A stretch of DNA of 64,000 nucleotides. It comes from Aestuariivivens marinum (lineage in GTDB: Bacteria; Bacteroidota; Bacteroidia; Flavobacteriales; Flavobacteriaceae). The DNA lies in NCBI RefSeq assembly GCF_022662175.1, contig NZ_JAKMCR010000002.1, positions 1 to 64,000 on the forward strand, read 5' to 3'. Under the pieces are notes generated by a model. It was not told the origin of the DNA, did no database searches, and saw nothing but the letters and a program-made list of their open reading frames with translations. Both the position numbers and the translations under genes were made by a program. This document shows, piece by piece, positions 18,595 to 26,424 of the stretch (within the stretch, counting starts at the first letter, position 1; each line of letters starts with the position of its first letter).

Positions 18595-19242
18595 TTATAT
18601 CCTCCCTGTTTTCCGTAAGATGTACAATAAAATTATTGGAATGGCCAATAATACGACCATAAGTAAATTGGTTTTAAACAGCCATGGTTCTATTATTAAA
18701 GTAATGGCATATCCACCAATAGCGCCGCCAAAATGGGCATCATGACCAATATTTCCAATTCTATTTTTCATACCATATATAGAATATAATAAATAGCCTA
18801 TTCCAAAAACATAAGCAGGTATGGGAATGGGTATAAATAACATATACAAACTCATTCCTGGCTGCAATAGTATAGCTGAATAGATTACTCCCATAACAGC
18901 TCCACTAGCACCTACAGCCGAATAATGATACTCATTTTTATGAAAATACAAAGACAATAAACTTCCTAATATCAGACTTCCAAAATAAATGATTATAAAT
19001 TTGGTAACGCTTAATAATCCAATTACAACATCTGCAAAAAAGTAGAGAGTAAACATATTAAAAAACAAATGTGCATTATCGACATGTAGAAACCCAGAGC
19101 TAAATAATCGAATTTGCTCACCTCGTCTTACAGCTCCAACATGAAATTTATATTTTTCAAAAAAATCAAAGTCTCCAAAACCTTTATAGGATATAATAAC
19201 ATTGACGGCAATAATTATTATGGTAATAATGTTTATGTCCAT
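18595..19242 (-). CDS. Rhomboid-family intramembrane serine protease
   Basis: 215 residues with about six hydrophobic segments. The catalytic Ser is in SAVGASGAVMGVIY and the His is in GHDAHFGGAIGGY, after the fifth and before the last segment, as in rhomboids. FNMFTLYFFADV carries the conserved Asn near the first catalytic helix. The family cleaves membrane protein substrates within the bilayer. Substrates are unknown here. It is divergent from the acyltransferase gene at 19304, with 61 bp between. Confidence 0.93.
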   Translation of the reverse strand: MDINIITIIIIAVNVIISYKGFGDFDFFEKYKFHVGAVRRGEQIRLFSSGFLHVDNAHLFFNMFTLYFFADVVIGLLSVTKFIIIYFGSLILGSLLSLYFHKNEYHYSAVGASGAVMGVIYSAILLQPGMSLYMLFIPIPIPAYVFGIGYLLYSIYGMKNRIGNIGHDAHFGGAIGGYAITLIIEPWLFKTNLLMVVLLAIPIILLYILRKTGRI

Positions 19243-19271
19243 TGCTTATTAAGTTTACAATCAAATTAATC

Positions 19272-19279
19272 TATCTTTG
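19272..19279 (+). promoter_or_regulatory. -7 element upstream of the acyltransferase gene
   Basis: TATCTTTG followed by C fits TAnnTTTG(C/T), 25 bp before the ATG at 19304. No good -33 TTG at the expected spacing. Confidence 0.6.
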
Positions 19280-19303
19280 CGGCTACAAATCTAAAACTAA
19301 TTC

Positions 19304-20185
19304 ATGCAATTCCTAATTTATATTTTGGTCTATCCTTTTTTGTGGTTTATCTCCGTACTTCCCTTTAGATTATTATATATACTCTCAGATATAGTTTTTA
19401 TATTACTTTATTATATTATAGGTTATAGAAAAAAAGTGGTTACTGAAAATTTGAAATTGGTATTCCCCTATAAATCCAAACAAGAAATTCACTTCATTAG
19501 AACAACATTTTATAGACACCTTTGTGATATGTTTTTAGAGATGGCCAAAACCATGAATATCTCTAAAAAAGAACTAAAAAATCGGTTTCATATTGTGAAT
19601 ACTGATGAATTAAAACGGTTGGAATCACTAAATAAAAGCGTTATATTAATGTTTGGCCATTACGCCAGTTGGGAATGGGCCATAGAAATTCAAAATCATA
19701 TCGCTTTTGAAGGTTATGGAGTTTATAAAAAATTATCCAATCCTTACTTTGATAGATTGGTTAGAAATATTCGGTCCAAATTTAAAACCACACTTATTAG
19801 TACAAAAGAGACCATTTCTACAGTTACCAATAATGAAAGTCAAGGTGTTAAAAGCGTTGTTGCTTTTTTAAGTGATCAATCACCTAGATTAAGCAAAGAA
19901 GTGTATTGGGGTAAATTTATGGATGTAAGAGTACCATGCTTTACAGGAGCTGAGCGCTTGGCAAAAAAATTAAATTTAACAATTGCTTACTTAAAGGTTA
20001 AAAAAGTTAAACGTGGATATTATAAGGCAGAAATTATAACGCTTACCGAAACACCAAAAAAATTTAAGGATTATGAATTAACTGATTTGTTTTTACGAGA
20101 AGTTGAAAAACAAATTTATGAAGCTCCAGAGTACTATTTTTGGACACATAAACGCTGGAAACACAAGGATAAAATACAATATTAG
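19304..20185 (+). CDS. LpxL/HtrB-family lysophospholipid or lipid A acyltransferase
   Basis: 293 residues. One N-terminal membrane segment (FLWFISVLPFRLLYIL) is followed by the acyltransferase domain with the HX4E motif in FGHYASWEW and the later blocks FLSDQSPR and FFTGAERLA-like PCFTGAERLAKK. This is the Bacteroidota LpxL/LpxM-like lineage, which adds a secondary acyl chain to lipid A at the inner membrane. Aminolipid acyltransferases share the fold, so the exact acceptor is uncertain. It is monocistronic, divergent from the rhomboid gene and convergent with glmM. Confidence 0.88.
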   Translation: MQFLIYILVYPFLWFISVLPFRLLYILSDIVFILLYYIIGYRKKVVTENLKLVFPYKSKQEIHFIRTTFYRHLCDMFLEMAKTMNISKKELKNRFHIVNTDELKRLESLNKSVILMFGHYASWEWAIEIQNHIAFEGYGVYKKLSNPYFDRLVRNIRSKFKTTLISTKETISTVTNNESQGVKSVVAFLSDQSPRLSKEVYWGKFMDVRVPCFTGAERLAKKLNLTIAYLKVKKVKRGYYKAEIITLTETPKKFKDYELTDLFLREVEKQIYEAPEYYFWTHKRWKHKDKIQY

Positions 20186-20241
20186 GAATTCAAGAAGAGG
20201 TAATGTAAATTCCTGTTGGCAATACTGTCAATATTTAATTG

Positions 20242-20274
20242 AACAGATAAATACTATATTTCTAATTATCTGTT
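20242..20274. terminator. Inverted repeat between convergent acyltransferase and glmM genes
   Basis: AACAGATAA (20242-20250) and TTATCTGTT (20266-20274) form a perfect 9-bp stem with a 15-nt loop. It lies in the gap between convergent genes and could serve either, but it has no strong T tract. Confidence 0.35.
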
Positions 20275-20340
20275 ATTCATAGACTTAAAATAATTTATTT
20301 TATTAAATAATTTAGTTTTAAATTAAAAACTTAAAACTTT

Positions 20341-21729
20341 CTACAAATTAGCTACTTCCTTAATCTCATTAATTATTTTATTGGCTAAAGCATCGGCCTC
20401 ATATTGTGATTTAGCTTCGGTATAAATTCTAATAATAGGCTCTGTGTTACTCTTTCGTAAGTGCACCCAACTTTCAGCAAAATCTATTTTTACACCATCA
20501 ATTGTGTTTATTTGCTCGTTTTGGTAACGCGCTTCTATTTCTTTCAAAATGGCATCAACATCCAAATCTGGAGTTAACTCAATTTTCTTTTTGCTCATAA
20601 AGTAATTAGGATAAGTCTTCCGCAGTTCACTTACTGACATTTTTTTATCGGCCAACAAACTTAAAAATAAAGCAATTCCAACTAAGGCATCACGACCGTA
20701 ATGTAACTCTGGATAAATAATTCCTCCGTTCCCTTCACCACCAATAACTACTTTATTTTGCTTCATAAGCTTCACCACATTGACCTCCCCAACAGCGCTC
20801 GCCTCATAAGTACCACCATACTTTTCAGTAATGTCTCTAAGTGCTCTTGTAGAGCTCATATTACTAACTGTATTTCCCGATGTTCTACTTAATACATAAT
20901 CGGCACAGGCTACTAATGTATATTCTTCACCAAACATCTCACCATTTTCATCTACAAAGGCTAAACGATCTACATCTGGATCAACGACAATACCAAAATC
21001 TGCATGCTCTTTAACTACTTTTTCTGAAAGATCCATTAAATGCTCCTTTAGCGGTTCTGGATTATGTGGAAAATGACCATTTGGTTCACAATACAACTTT
21101 ACGACATGAACCCCCATGCGTTCCAGCAATAATGGCACAGCAATACCCCCTGTTGAATTTACACCATCTACTACCACTTTAAAACGTGCTTCTTCAATTG
21201 ACTTCACATTCACCAGTGGCAAATCTAATACCTCAATAATATGCAAATCAAAGTAAGCATCATTCTTAGTGATTTTTCCAAGGTTATCAACATCTGTAAA
21301 CTCGATATTGTCTCCTTCAGCTATATCTAATATTCTAGCACCATCTTTTCCGTCTAAAAACTCGCCTTTATCATTTAATAACTTTAAAGCGTTCCACTGT
21401 TTCGGATTATGACTAGCCGTAAGTATAATCCCTCCATCGGCATGCTCCATGGGTACTGCTACCTCTACGGTTGGCGTTGTAGACAACCCTACATTTATCA
21501 CATTAATACCTTGTCCAATTAAGGTGTTCATTACCAGATTTTGAATCATTTTTCCAGAAATTCGTGCATCTCGTCCAACAACAACTTTATAATTTTCCTT
21601 ATTACGCTGCTGTTTAATCCAAACACCATAAGCTGCAGCAAACTTAACGGCATCAATTGGTGTTAAATTATCACCAACAAGACCCCCTATGGTTCCTCTT
21701 ATTCCTGAAATTGATTTAATAAGTGTCAT
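20341..21729 (-). CDS. glmM: Phosphoglucosamine mutase (phosphohexomutase family)
   Basis: 462 residues from the ATG at 21727-21729 (MTLIKSISGIRGTIGG). A -7 element 25 bp upstream excludes the longer open frame. The phosphoserine is Ser106 in ILTASHNPKQWNA. DPDVDRLAFVDENG is the metal loop, GEGNGGIIYPE the sugar-binding loop, and RKSNTEPIIRIYTEA the phosphate-binding C-terminus. GlmM converts glucosamine-6-P to glucosamine-1-P for UDP-GlcNAc. Bacteroidota members of this clade may also act on glucose or mannose phosphates, so substrate specificity is assumed. Confidence 0.9.
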   Translation of the reverse strand: MTLIKSISGIRGTIGGLVGDNLTPIDAVKFAAAYGVWIKQQRNKENYKVVVGRDARISGKMIQNLVMNTLIGQGINVINVGLSTTPTVEVAVPMEHADGGIILTASHNPKQWNALKLLNDKGEFLDGKDGARILDIAEGDNIEFTDVDNLGKITKNDAYFDLHIIEVLDLPLVNVKSIEEARFKVVVDGVNSTGGIAVPLLLERMGVHVVKLYCEPNGHFPHNPEPLKEHLMDLSEKVVKEHADFGIVVDPDVDRLAFVDENGEMFGEEYTLVACADYVLSRTSGNTVSNMSSTRALRDITEKYGGTYEASAVGEVNVVKLMKQNKVVIGGEGNGGIIYPELHYGRDALVGIALFLSLLADKKMSVSELRKTYPNYFMSKKKIELTPDLDVDAILKEIEARYQNEQINTIDGVKIDFAESWVHLRKSNTEPIIRIYTEAKSQYEADALANKIINEIKEVANL

Positions 21730-21754
21730 AAATATTAGGCATTGAATTAGTGTA

Positions 21755-21762
21755 CAAATATA
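21755..21762 (-). promoter_or_regulatory. -7 element of the glmM promoter
   Basis: TATATTTG on the minus strand fits TAnnTTTG and sits 26 bp upstream of the chosen glmM start. Confidence 0.65.
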
Positions 21763-21907
21763 CAATTAGAAAATGGTATTTTATTGTTTCGCTTTATGCT
21801 TTTGTTAGCCTGAAATTGCTTTTGTGGTTATAACAAAATAACGTCCAATAATTAATAATTATTTAAAACACGGCACTTTCTTTAAACCATATTTGTAAAT
21901 TACACCA

Positions 21908-22516
21908 ATGAATTTTTTAGCTCATATTTATTTATCAGGAGAAAATGACCTAATTACCATTGGTAACTTTATTGCTGATGGCATAAAAGGAAAAGACTAT
22001 AAAAAATATCCTAGTGATGTTCAAACTGGTATTTTATTACATAGGGAAATTGATACCTATACAGATACCCATGACACCGTAAGACAAAGTACCAGACGTT
22101 TACATGACAAATACGGGCATTATTCGGGTGTGATTGTAGATATCTTATATGACCATTTTTTAGCAAAAAACTGGATTAAGTATTCCTCAATCCCTCTAGA
22201 TTTATATGTACAACTATTTTACGATTCACTAGAAACCCATTATGATTTACTACCCGTTAGGATAAAAAAAATGATTCCTTTTATGGTGTCTAACAACTGG
22301 TTATTGAGCTATGCCTCTATTGATGGCATAGCTCGAGTGCTAGATGGAATGAACCGTAGAACTAAAAACCGTTCAGGAATGGACCAGGCCATAAATGAGT
22401 TAGAAGCATTTTACAGGCAATTTGAAACTGAATTTTCAAATTTTTTTAATGACCTTATCATTTTTTCTAATAAAAAACTCAAAGAACTTATCATAAATAA
22501 GGGCTCCTATGAATAG
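21908..22516 (+). CDS. Acyl carrier protein phosphodiesterase-like protein
   Basis: 202 residues matching the AcpH family: N-terminus MNFLAHIYLSG, then GNFIADGIKGKDY, TGILLHREIDTYTDTH, and YSGVIVDILYDHFLAKNW with the His/Asp set of the HD-like fold. Family members remove the 4'-phosphopantetheine group from acyl carrier protein. The stop overlaps the start of the ggt gene by 8 bp, so the two are translationally coupled. A weak -7-like CATATTTG lies just upstream. Confidence 0.88.
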   Translation: MNFLAHIYLSGENDLITIGNFIADGIKGKDYKKYPSDVQTGILLHREIDTYTDTHDTVRQSTRRLHDKYGHYSGVIVDILYDHFLAKNWIKYSSIPLDLYVQLFYDSLETHYDLLPVRIKKMIPFMVSNNWLLSYASIDGIARVLDGMNRRTKNRSGMDQAINELEAFYRQFETEFSNFFNDLIIFSNKKLKELIINKGSYE

Positions 22517-24212
22517 AAGCATTTATATAATACTCCTTTTTTCCATTTTCTTTTCATGCAAGGAAGCTGCTGAACAAATAATACCAAAAGAGCATGGACG
22601 AGGCTTGATAACCAAACATGCTATGGTGGTTTCTGCTCGCATAGAAGCTTCAAAAATTGGTAGTGACATACTTAAAAAGGGTGGCAATGCATTCGATGCC
22701 ATGGTTGCTACTGAATTAGCCCTGGCAGTAGCTTATCCATATGCAGGCAATATTTGTGGTGGGGGCTTTATGGTATATCGAAGAAACAATGGATCTATAG
22801 GCGCTATAGACTATCGTGAAAAAGCACCACTAGCTGCAACTAAAAACATGTTTTTGGATTCATTGGGAAATGTTATCCCCAACAAAAGTACTTTAGGAGC
22901 TATTTCTGTGGGCGTCCCTGGTACTGTTGCAGGTGTTTTTGCAGTACACGAAAAATTTGGCAGTATTCCTATGGACAGCATTTTAAAACCTGTTATTACC
23001 TTGGCATACAAAGGTGTTATAGTTACCGGAAAACAGGAAAAACGAATTAAAAAACACCAACCATCATTCCTTAAGGCTAATAAAGATTCTATTCCTTTTG
23101 ACAAACCATGGAAAGTGGGTGATACTATTACATATCCTAAATTAGCTAGAACTTTAGAGCGTATCGCCACTTATGGTAAAGCTGGGTTTTATAAAGGGGA
23201 AACAGCTAAAATTTTGGTCAACTTTATTAAAGACAATGGTGGCATTATAACCTTGGAGGATTTAGAAAAATACGAAGCTAAGTGGCGAACTCCCATAGTT
23301 TTTAACTATGACAATATGAAAATCATTTCAATGCCACCACCTACAAGCGGCGGTGTTTGTTTGTCACAAATCATGCATATGATTGAGCCTTTTGATTTAC
23401 ATGAATACGGACATAATTCACTTAAAACCATTCAAGTGCTAACTGAAGCTCAACGCAGAGCATATGCCGATAGAAATTATTATTTGGGTGATCCCGATTT
23501 CGTTGATATTCCAGTTTCAAAATTAATGAATATAGGTTATTTAAAAGGGCGTATGCGTGACTTTTCATTTAAAAAAGCCTCTAAATCCAGAGAAATAAGC
23601 CATGGTAATATTGAAATTATTGAAAGTGACGAAACTACCCATTATTCCATAATTGACCAATTTGGTAATGCCATTTCAGCAACAACAACACTTAATGGAG
23701 CCTACGGTTCTAAATTATACTGTACTGAACTTGGTTTTTTTCTTAATAATCAAATGGACGATTTTAGTAGTAAACCAGGTGTGCCCAATATGTATGGACT
23801 TGTAGGTGCAGAGGCTAATAGCATTGCACCCGAAAAACGCATGTTAAGCTCCATGGCCCCTACAATAATTGAAAAAAATGGAAAGTTATTTATGTCCGTA
23901 GGCACTCCGGGAGGACCAACCATAATTACATCGGTATTGCAAACTATTTTAAATGTCCATGAATTCAACATGACAATGCAAGAAGCTGTCAATGCACCAC
24001 GATTTCATCATCAATGGCTCCCAGATGAAATTAAAATGGAGCAAAACTCTTTTGATAAAACCCTTATATATGAACTACAAAAATTAGGGTATTTAATTAA
24101 TGAAAAAGATTCGCCCACAATTGGTCAGGTCGATGGAATACTTGTTTTAGAGGATGACTTGTTAGAAGGTGGTGCAGATTATCGAGGGGATGATGCAGCT
24201 ATCGGTTTTTAA
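22509..24212 (+). CDS. ggt: Gamma-glutamyltransferase (lipoprotein form)
   Basis: 567 residues. The N-terminus is a lipoprotein signal (IFFSCKEAAEQ). The large-subunit part has KGGNAFDAMVATELALAV and GGGFMVYR. Autoprocessing is expected before Thr376 of TTHYSIIDQFGNA, which becomes the nucleophile. GGPTIITSVLQTILN and EGGADYRGDDAAIG complete the small subunit. The enzyme splits gamma-glutamyl bonds in glutathione and related compounds in the periplasm. It overlaps the AcpH-like gene by 8 bp. The two have no obvious functional link, so the pairing may be simple compaction. Confidence 0.96.
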   Translation: MNRSIYIILLFSIFFSCKEAAEQIIPKEHGRGLITKHAMVVSARIEASKIGSDILKKGGNAFDAMVATELALAVAYPYAGNICGGGFMVYRRNNGSIGAIDYREKAPLAATKNMFLDSLGNVIPNKSTLGAISVGVPGTVAGVFAVHEKFGSIPMDSILKPVITLAYKGVIVTGKQEKRIKKHQPSFLKANKDSIPFDKPWKVGDTITYPKLARTLERIATYGKAGFYKGETAKILVNFIKDNGGIITLEDLEKYEAKWRTPIVFNYDNMKIISMPPPTSGGVCLSQIMHMIEPFDLHEYGHNSLKTIQVLTEAQRRAYADRNYYLGDPDFVDIPVSKLMNIGYLKGRMRDFSFKKASKSREISHGNIEIIESDETTHYSIIDQFGNAISATTTLNGAYGSKLYCTELGFFLNNQMDDFSSKPGVPNMYGLVGAEANSIAPEKRMLSSMAPTIIEKNGKLFMSVGTPGGPTIITSVLQTILNVHEFNMTMQEAVNAPRFHHQWLPDEIKMEQNSFDKTLIYELQKLGYLINEKDSPTIGQVDGILVLEDDLLEGGADYRGDDAAIGF

Positions 24213-24262
24213 TGTTTTTCTTTCTTATACTCATTTACAATTAATACCTTAGTTTGATAAGA

Positions 24263-24281
24263 TTTAGGTTTTTAACCTAAA
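24263..24281. repeat. Short hairpin between ggt and the next gene
   Basis: TTTAGGTT (24263-24270) and AACCTAAA (24274-24281) form a perfect 8-bp stem with a TTT loop, 51 bp after the ggt stop and 13 bp before the next ATG. There is no T tract, so it could be an imperfect terminator or a leader structure of the downstream gene. Confidence 0.4.
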
Positions 24282-24294
24282 ATTGGGGCATAAT

Positions 24295-25008
24295 ATGAGA
24301 TTAAAAAAAATACTAAAAGTAACTTTTGGGGCATTGGTATTCATAACATTGCCAAGTTTGTTATTATATGCGTTTTTATACTATAAATATAACGAACCCT
24401 TGCCAATAGGAACTTCAGGAGAACAGGCAGATGCCTTGGCACATAAAATGTTAAATGCATTGGACTATGATGCCTATAAGAATACTGACTATATAGAATG
24501 GACCTTTAAGAAACGTAGACATTATAAGTGGTACAAAAGCAAAGAGACCTGTGATGTTTTATGGAAGGATTTTAAAGTAAACCTTAATTTAAAGGACTCT
24601 AATGCGCATAAAGCATACGTTCATGGATTCATAATTGATGGGGAGATGGCGGAAGAACTTATTGAAAAAGCTATAAATTACTTTAACAATGATTCCTTTT
24701 GGCTTGTAGCACCATACAAAGTGTTTGACGAAGGTGTAGAACGTCAACTAGTTTCTTATAATAATGAAGATGCGTTGCTTGTAACTTATGAAACAAACGG
24801 CATGGCTACCGAGGATTCTTATTTGTGGCTATTTGATAGTGCCAATAAACCAAAAGCATTTAAAATGTGGACATCACTTTTGCCAATTGATGGTATAGAA
24901 GCTACATGGAATAATTGGATTACCACAGAAAGTGGTGCTCAATTACCCCAGCTTCACCGGTTTTTGATTTTTGGATTAGAAATTGACAATATTAAAACGT
25001 CTCTTTAG
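24295..25008 (+). CDS. Hypothetical membrane-anchored protein
   Basis: 237 residues from the ATG at 24295 (MRLKKILK). An in-frame TTG 12 bases earlier is less likely. One N-terminal hydrophobic helix (ALVFITLPSLLLYAFLYY) follows Lys-rich residues, so it is either a signal anchor or an uncleaved signal. The rest is a soluble domain rich in Trp and charged residues (YIEWTFKKRRHYKWYK, DVLWKDFKVNLNL, FWLVAPYKVFDEG), with the strand-like pattern of proteins found in flavobacterial envelopes. I recognise no catalytic motif and cannot assign a function. It is convergent with the next gene, 16 bp away. Confidence 0.75.
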   Translation: MRLKKILKVTFGALVFITLPSLLLYAFLYYKYNEPLPIGTSGEQADALAHKMLNALDYDAYKNTDYIEWTFKKRRHYKWYKSKETCDVLWKDFKVNLNLKDSNAHKAYVHGFIIDGEMAEELIEKAINYFNNDSFWLVAPYKVFDEGVERQLVSYNNEDALLVTYETNGMATEDSYLWLFDSANKPKAFKMWTSLLPIDGIEATWNNWITTESGAQLPQLHRFLIFGLEIDNIKTSL

Positions 25009-25024
25009 ACTTTTATCTTTCAGC

Positions 25025-25549
25025 TTACTTCCCTTTTTGTCCTACAAATTGGTGTGATTTTGATTTAAACAGTACGTTAAATGTAGTTAAACTACCATAT
25101 ATTCTGGTAATGTATTGCTGTAAATCTATCTTACCTTGTTCATCCAAGTTACTGGAATTGATTCGTTGCTCCATAACCCGTAAACGATCGCGAACCATGG
25201 TAATTTTATGAAAAAACGTATCTATTGGCACTTCCTTATTTTGTAGTGACCTATCTGCAGGTTGCAAAAGCATAGTGCCTCCTTTCCATTTATCGGCTAT
25301 AGGCACTACTTCACTAACATCACTCCACTTTTTTAATATTTGGACCAAACTGGTTTCAACCTCAAAAAAACTAACAGTATCAACATCTCCATCAGCAGCT
25401 TCTATAATATTAAATTCACTATCTAAATCTATAGTTTCCAATCCGTTGTCAATGAATGTCACCCAATAATGTTGTGATGTTACATTAGTTATTACCCCTT
25501 TGCCATATTCTGAATGATCAATTCTTGATCCTATACCTAATAATTTCAT
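25025..25549 (-). CDS. Conserved hypothetical protein with N-terminal Tudor/SH3-like region
   Basis: 174 residues with no signal or membrane segment. The first ~50 residues (GSRIDHSEYGKGVITNVTSQ, then YWVTFIDNGLETIDL) look like the small beta-barrel of UvrD C-terminal or Tudor-like domains, which often bind nucleic acid or RNA polymerase. The remainder is helical and charged (RDRLRVMEQRINSS, LQQYITRIYGSLTTFNVLF). I do not recognise a named family beyond a conserved flavobacterial type. It is transcribed alone, convergent with the membrane protein at 24295. Confidence 0.75.
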   Translation of the reverse strand: MKLLGIGSRIDHSEYGKGVITNVTSQHYWVTFIDNGLETIDLDSEFNIIEAADGDVDTVSFFEVETSLVQILKKWSDVSEVVPIADKWKGGTMLLQPADRSLQNKEVPIDTFFHKITMVRDRLRVMEQRINSSNLDEQGKIDLQQYITRIYGSLTTFNVLFKSKSHQFVGQKGK

Positions 25550-25889
25550 ATATAATACCTTTTATAATTCCTAATTCCTTAAAAATAATTATTTCAAAAT
25601 ATTTACTAGTAAATTCAACACAATAATACTATAGAAATTCAAGATTCTCATTAAGTTCCAGGTCAAAATTCATAAAGTTTTGTTAAATTTAATAGAGTAT
25701 AAAACTCAAGCCTAACCCTACAATATGAGGGGTAAAAGCAATAAATTTATTCTTTTAAAAATAAAAATACTACTTAACAAGGCATCATATTCTCATCTTA
25801 ACAACCCTTACAAATTGTTACCCTTAAAATTTATAGGGGTTCACTCTTTAATCGATAGTATATAATAAATAAGCACAACACAAAGCAAG
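25550..25889. other. Divergent intergenic region, 340 bp
   Basis: AT-rich DNA between two divergent genes. It holds the near-repeat ACCCTTACAAATTGTTACCCTTAA around 25803-25826 (quoted in parts: ACCCTTAC, then TTACCCTTAA) and a single ATCGAT at 25851-25856 upstream of the promoter at 25890. No RNA gene is recognised. Confidence 0.5.
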
Positions 25890-25920
25890 TTGCCTCAATT
25901 AATTTTTACCGTTATTTTTG
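25890..25920 (+). promoter_or_regulatory. Promoter of the small secreted protein gene
   Basis: TTG at 25890-25892 and TATTTTTG at 25913-25920 are separated by 20 bp, the spacing expected of the Bacteroidota -33/-7 promoter. Transcription would begin near 25928. This excludes start codons at 25918/25921 and supports the ATG at 25951. Confidence 0.75.
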
Positions 25921-25950
25921 ATGAAAATTCAAATTCTTAAACATATTAAT

Positions 25951-26304
25951 ATGAAAAGATTAATTTTATCCATAGTTTTATTTGTAACAGCTTTGACAAT
26001 TAATGCACAAGACAAACCCAAAGTTGGCGATAAATTAACAATCAATGCACCTATTGGACAATCCTATAACCATATTGCTTTTCCTAAGAAAAATTTTATT
26101 GCCAAAAGAGGTAAGGTAGCTAACTACAAAAGTCTCTATGGTAATGCTGTGGTTATTAAGGAATTGATTACCAATAAAAAGGGAGATACTTATGTTATAC
26201 TGGAGAAGCAAGACGGTAAGAAATTTTTTGGATTCTTAACAAAGGTAAAAGCCAATTACAAAGCCGCTGTAGAATCTGGAGAATTATCCACTATTAAATC
26301 GTAA
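25951..26304 (+). CDS. Small secreted protein of unknown function
   Basis: 117 residues from the ATG at 25951, with a clean signal peptide ([20 protein letters not shown]). The mature part of about 97 residues is basic ([40 protein letters not shown]) and has a strand-turn-strand pattern like small SH3-type folds. I recognise no family. It is predicted to be periplasmic or at the cell surface. It has its own promoter (25890-25920) and is followed at 106 bp by the uvrA -7 element region, so it is probably monocistronic. Confidence 0.8.
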   Translation: MKRLILSIVLFVTALTINAQDKPKVGDKLTINAPIGQSYNHIAFPKKNFIAKRGKVANYKSLYGNAVVIKELITNKKGDTYVILEKQDGKKFFGFLTKVKANYKAAVESGELSTIKS

Positions 26305-26401
26305 CTTATTTGTACTCTTAAGAATTTGTAATAATCATTGGTAAAGAACATATAGAAAAAAAGGTAAACTAACCTTACATAAATTTTAACATCTAAAATC
26401 G

Positions 26402-26409
26402 TAACTTTG
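26402..26409 (+). promoter_or_regulatory. -7 element of the uvrA promoter
   Basis: TAACTTTG followed by C fits TAnnTTTG(C/T) and overlaps the TTG that could otherwise be read as the uvrA start. This argues that uvrA starts at the ATG at 26425. Confidence 0.65.
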
Positions 26410-26424
26410 CACTTTTGCAAATTT

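Noticed and set aside
25851-25856. Single ATCGAT sites (25851, 32081, 44247) as members of the phased-box regulon
   Set aside because: A single AT-rich 6-mer is expected many times by chance in 64 kb. These lack the tandem, helically spaced context, so they are mentioned only as weak possibilities.
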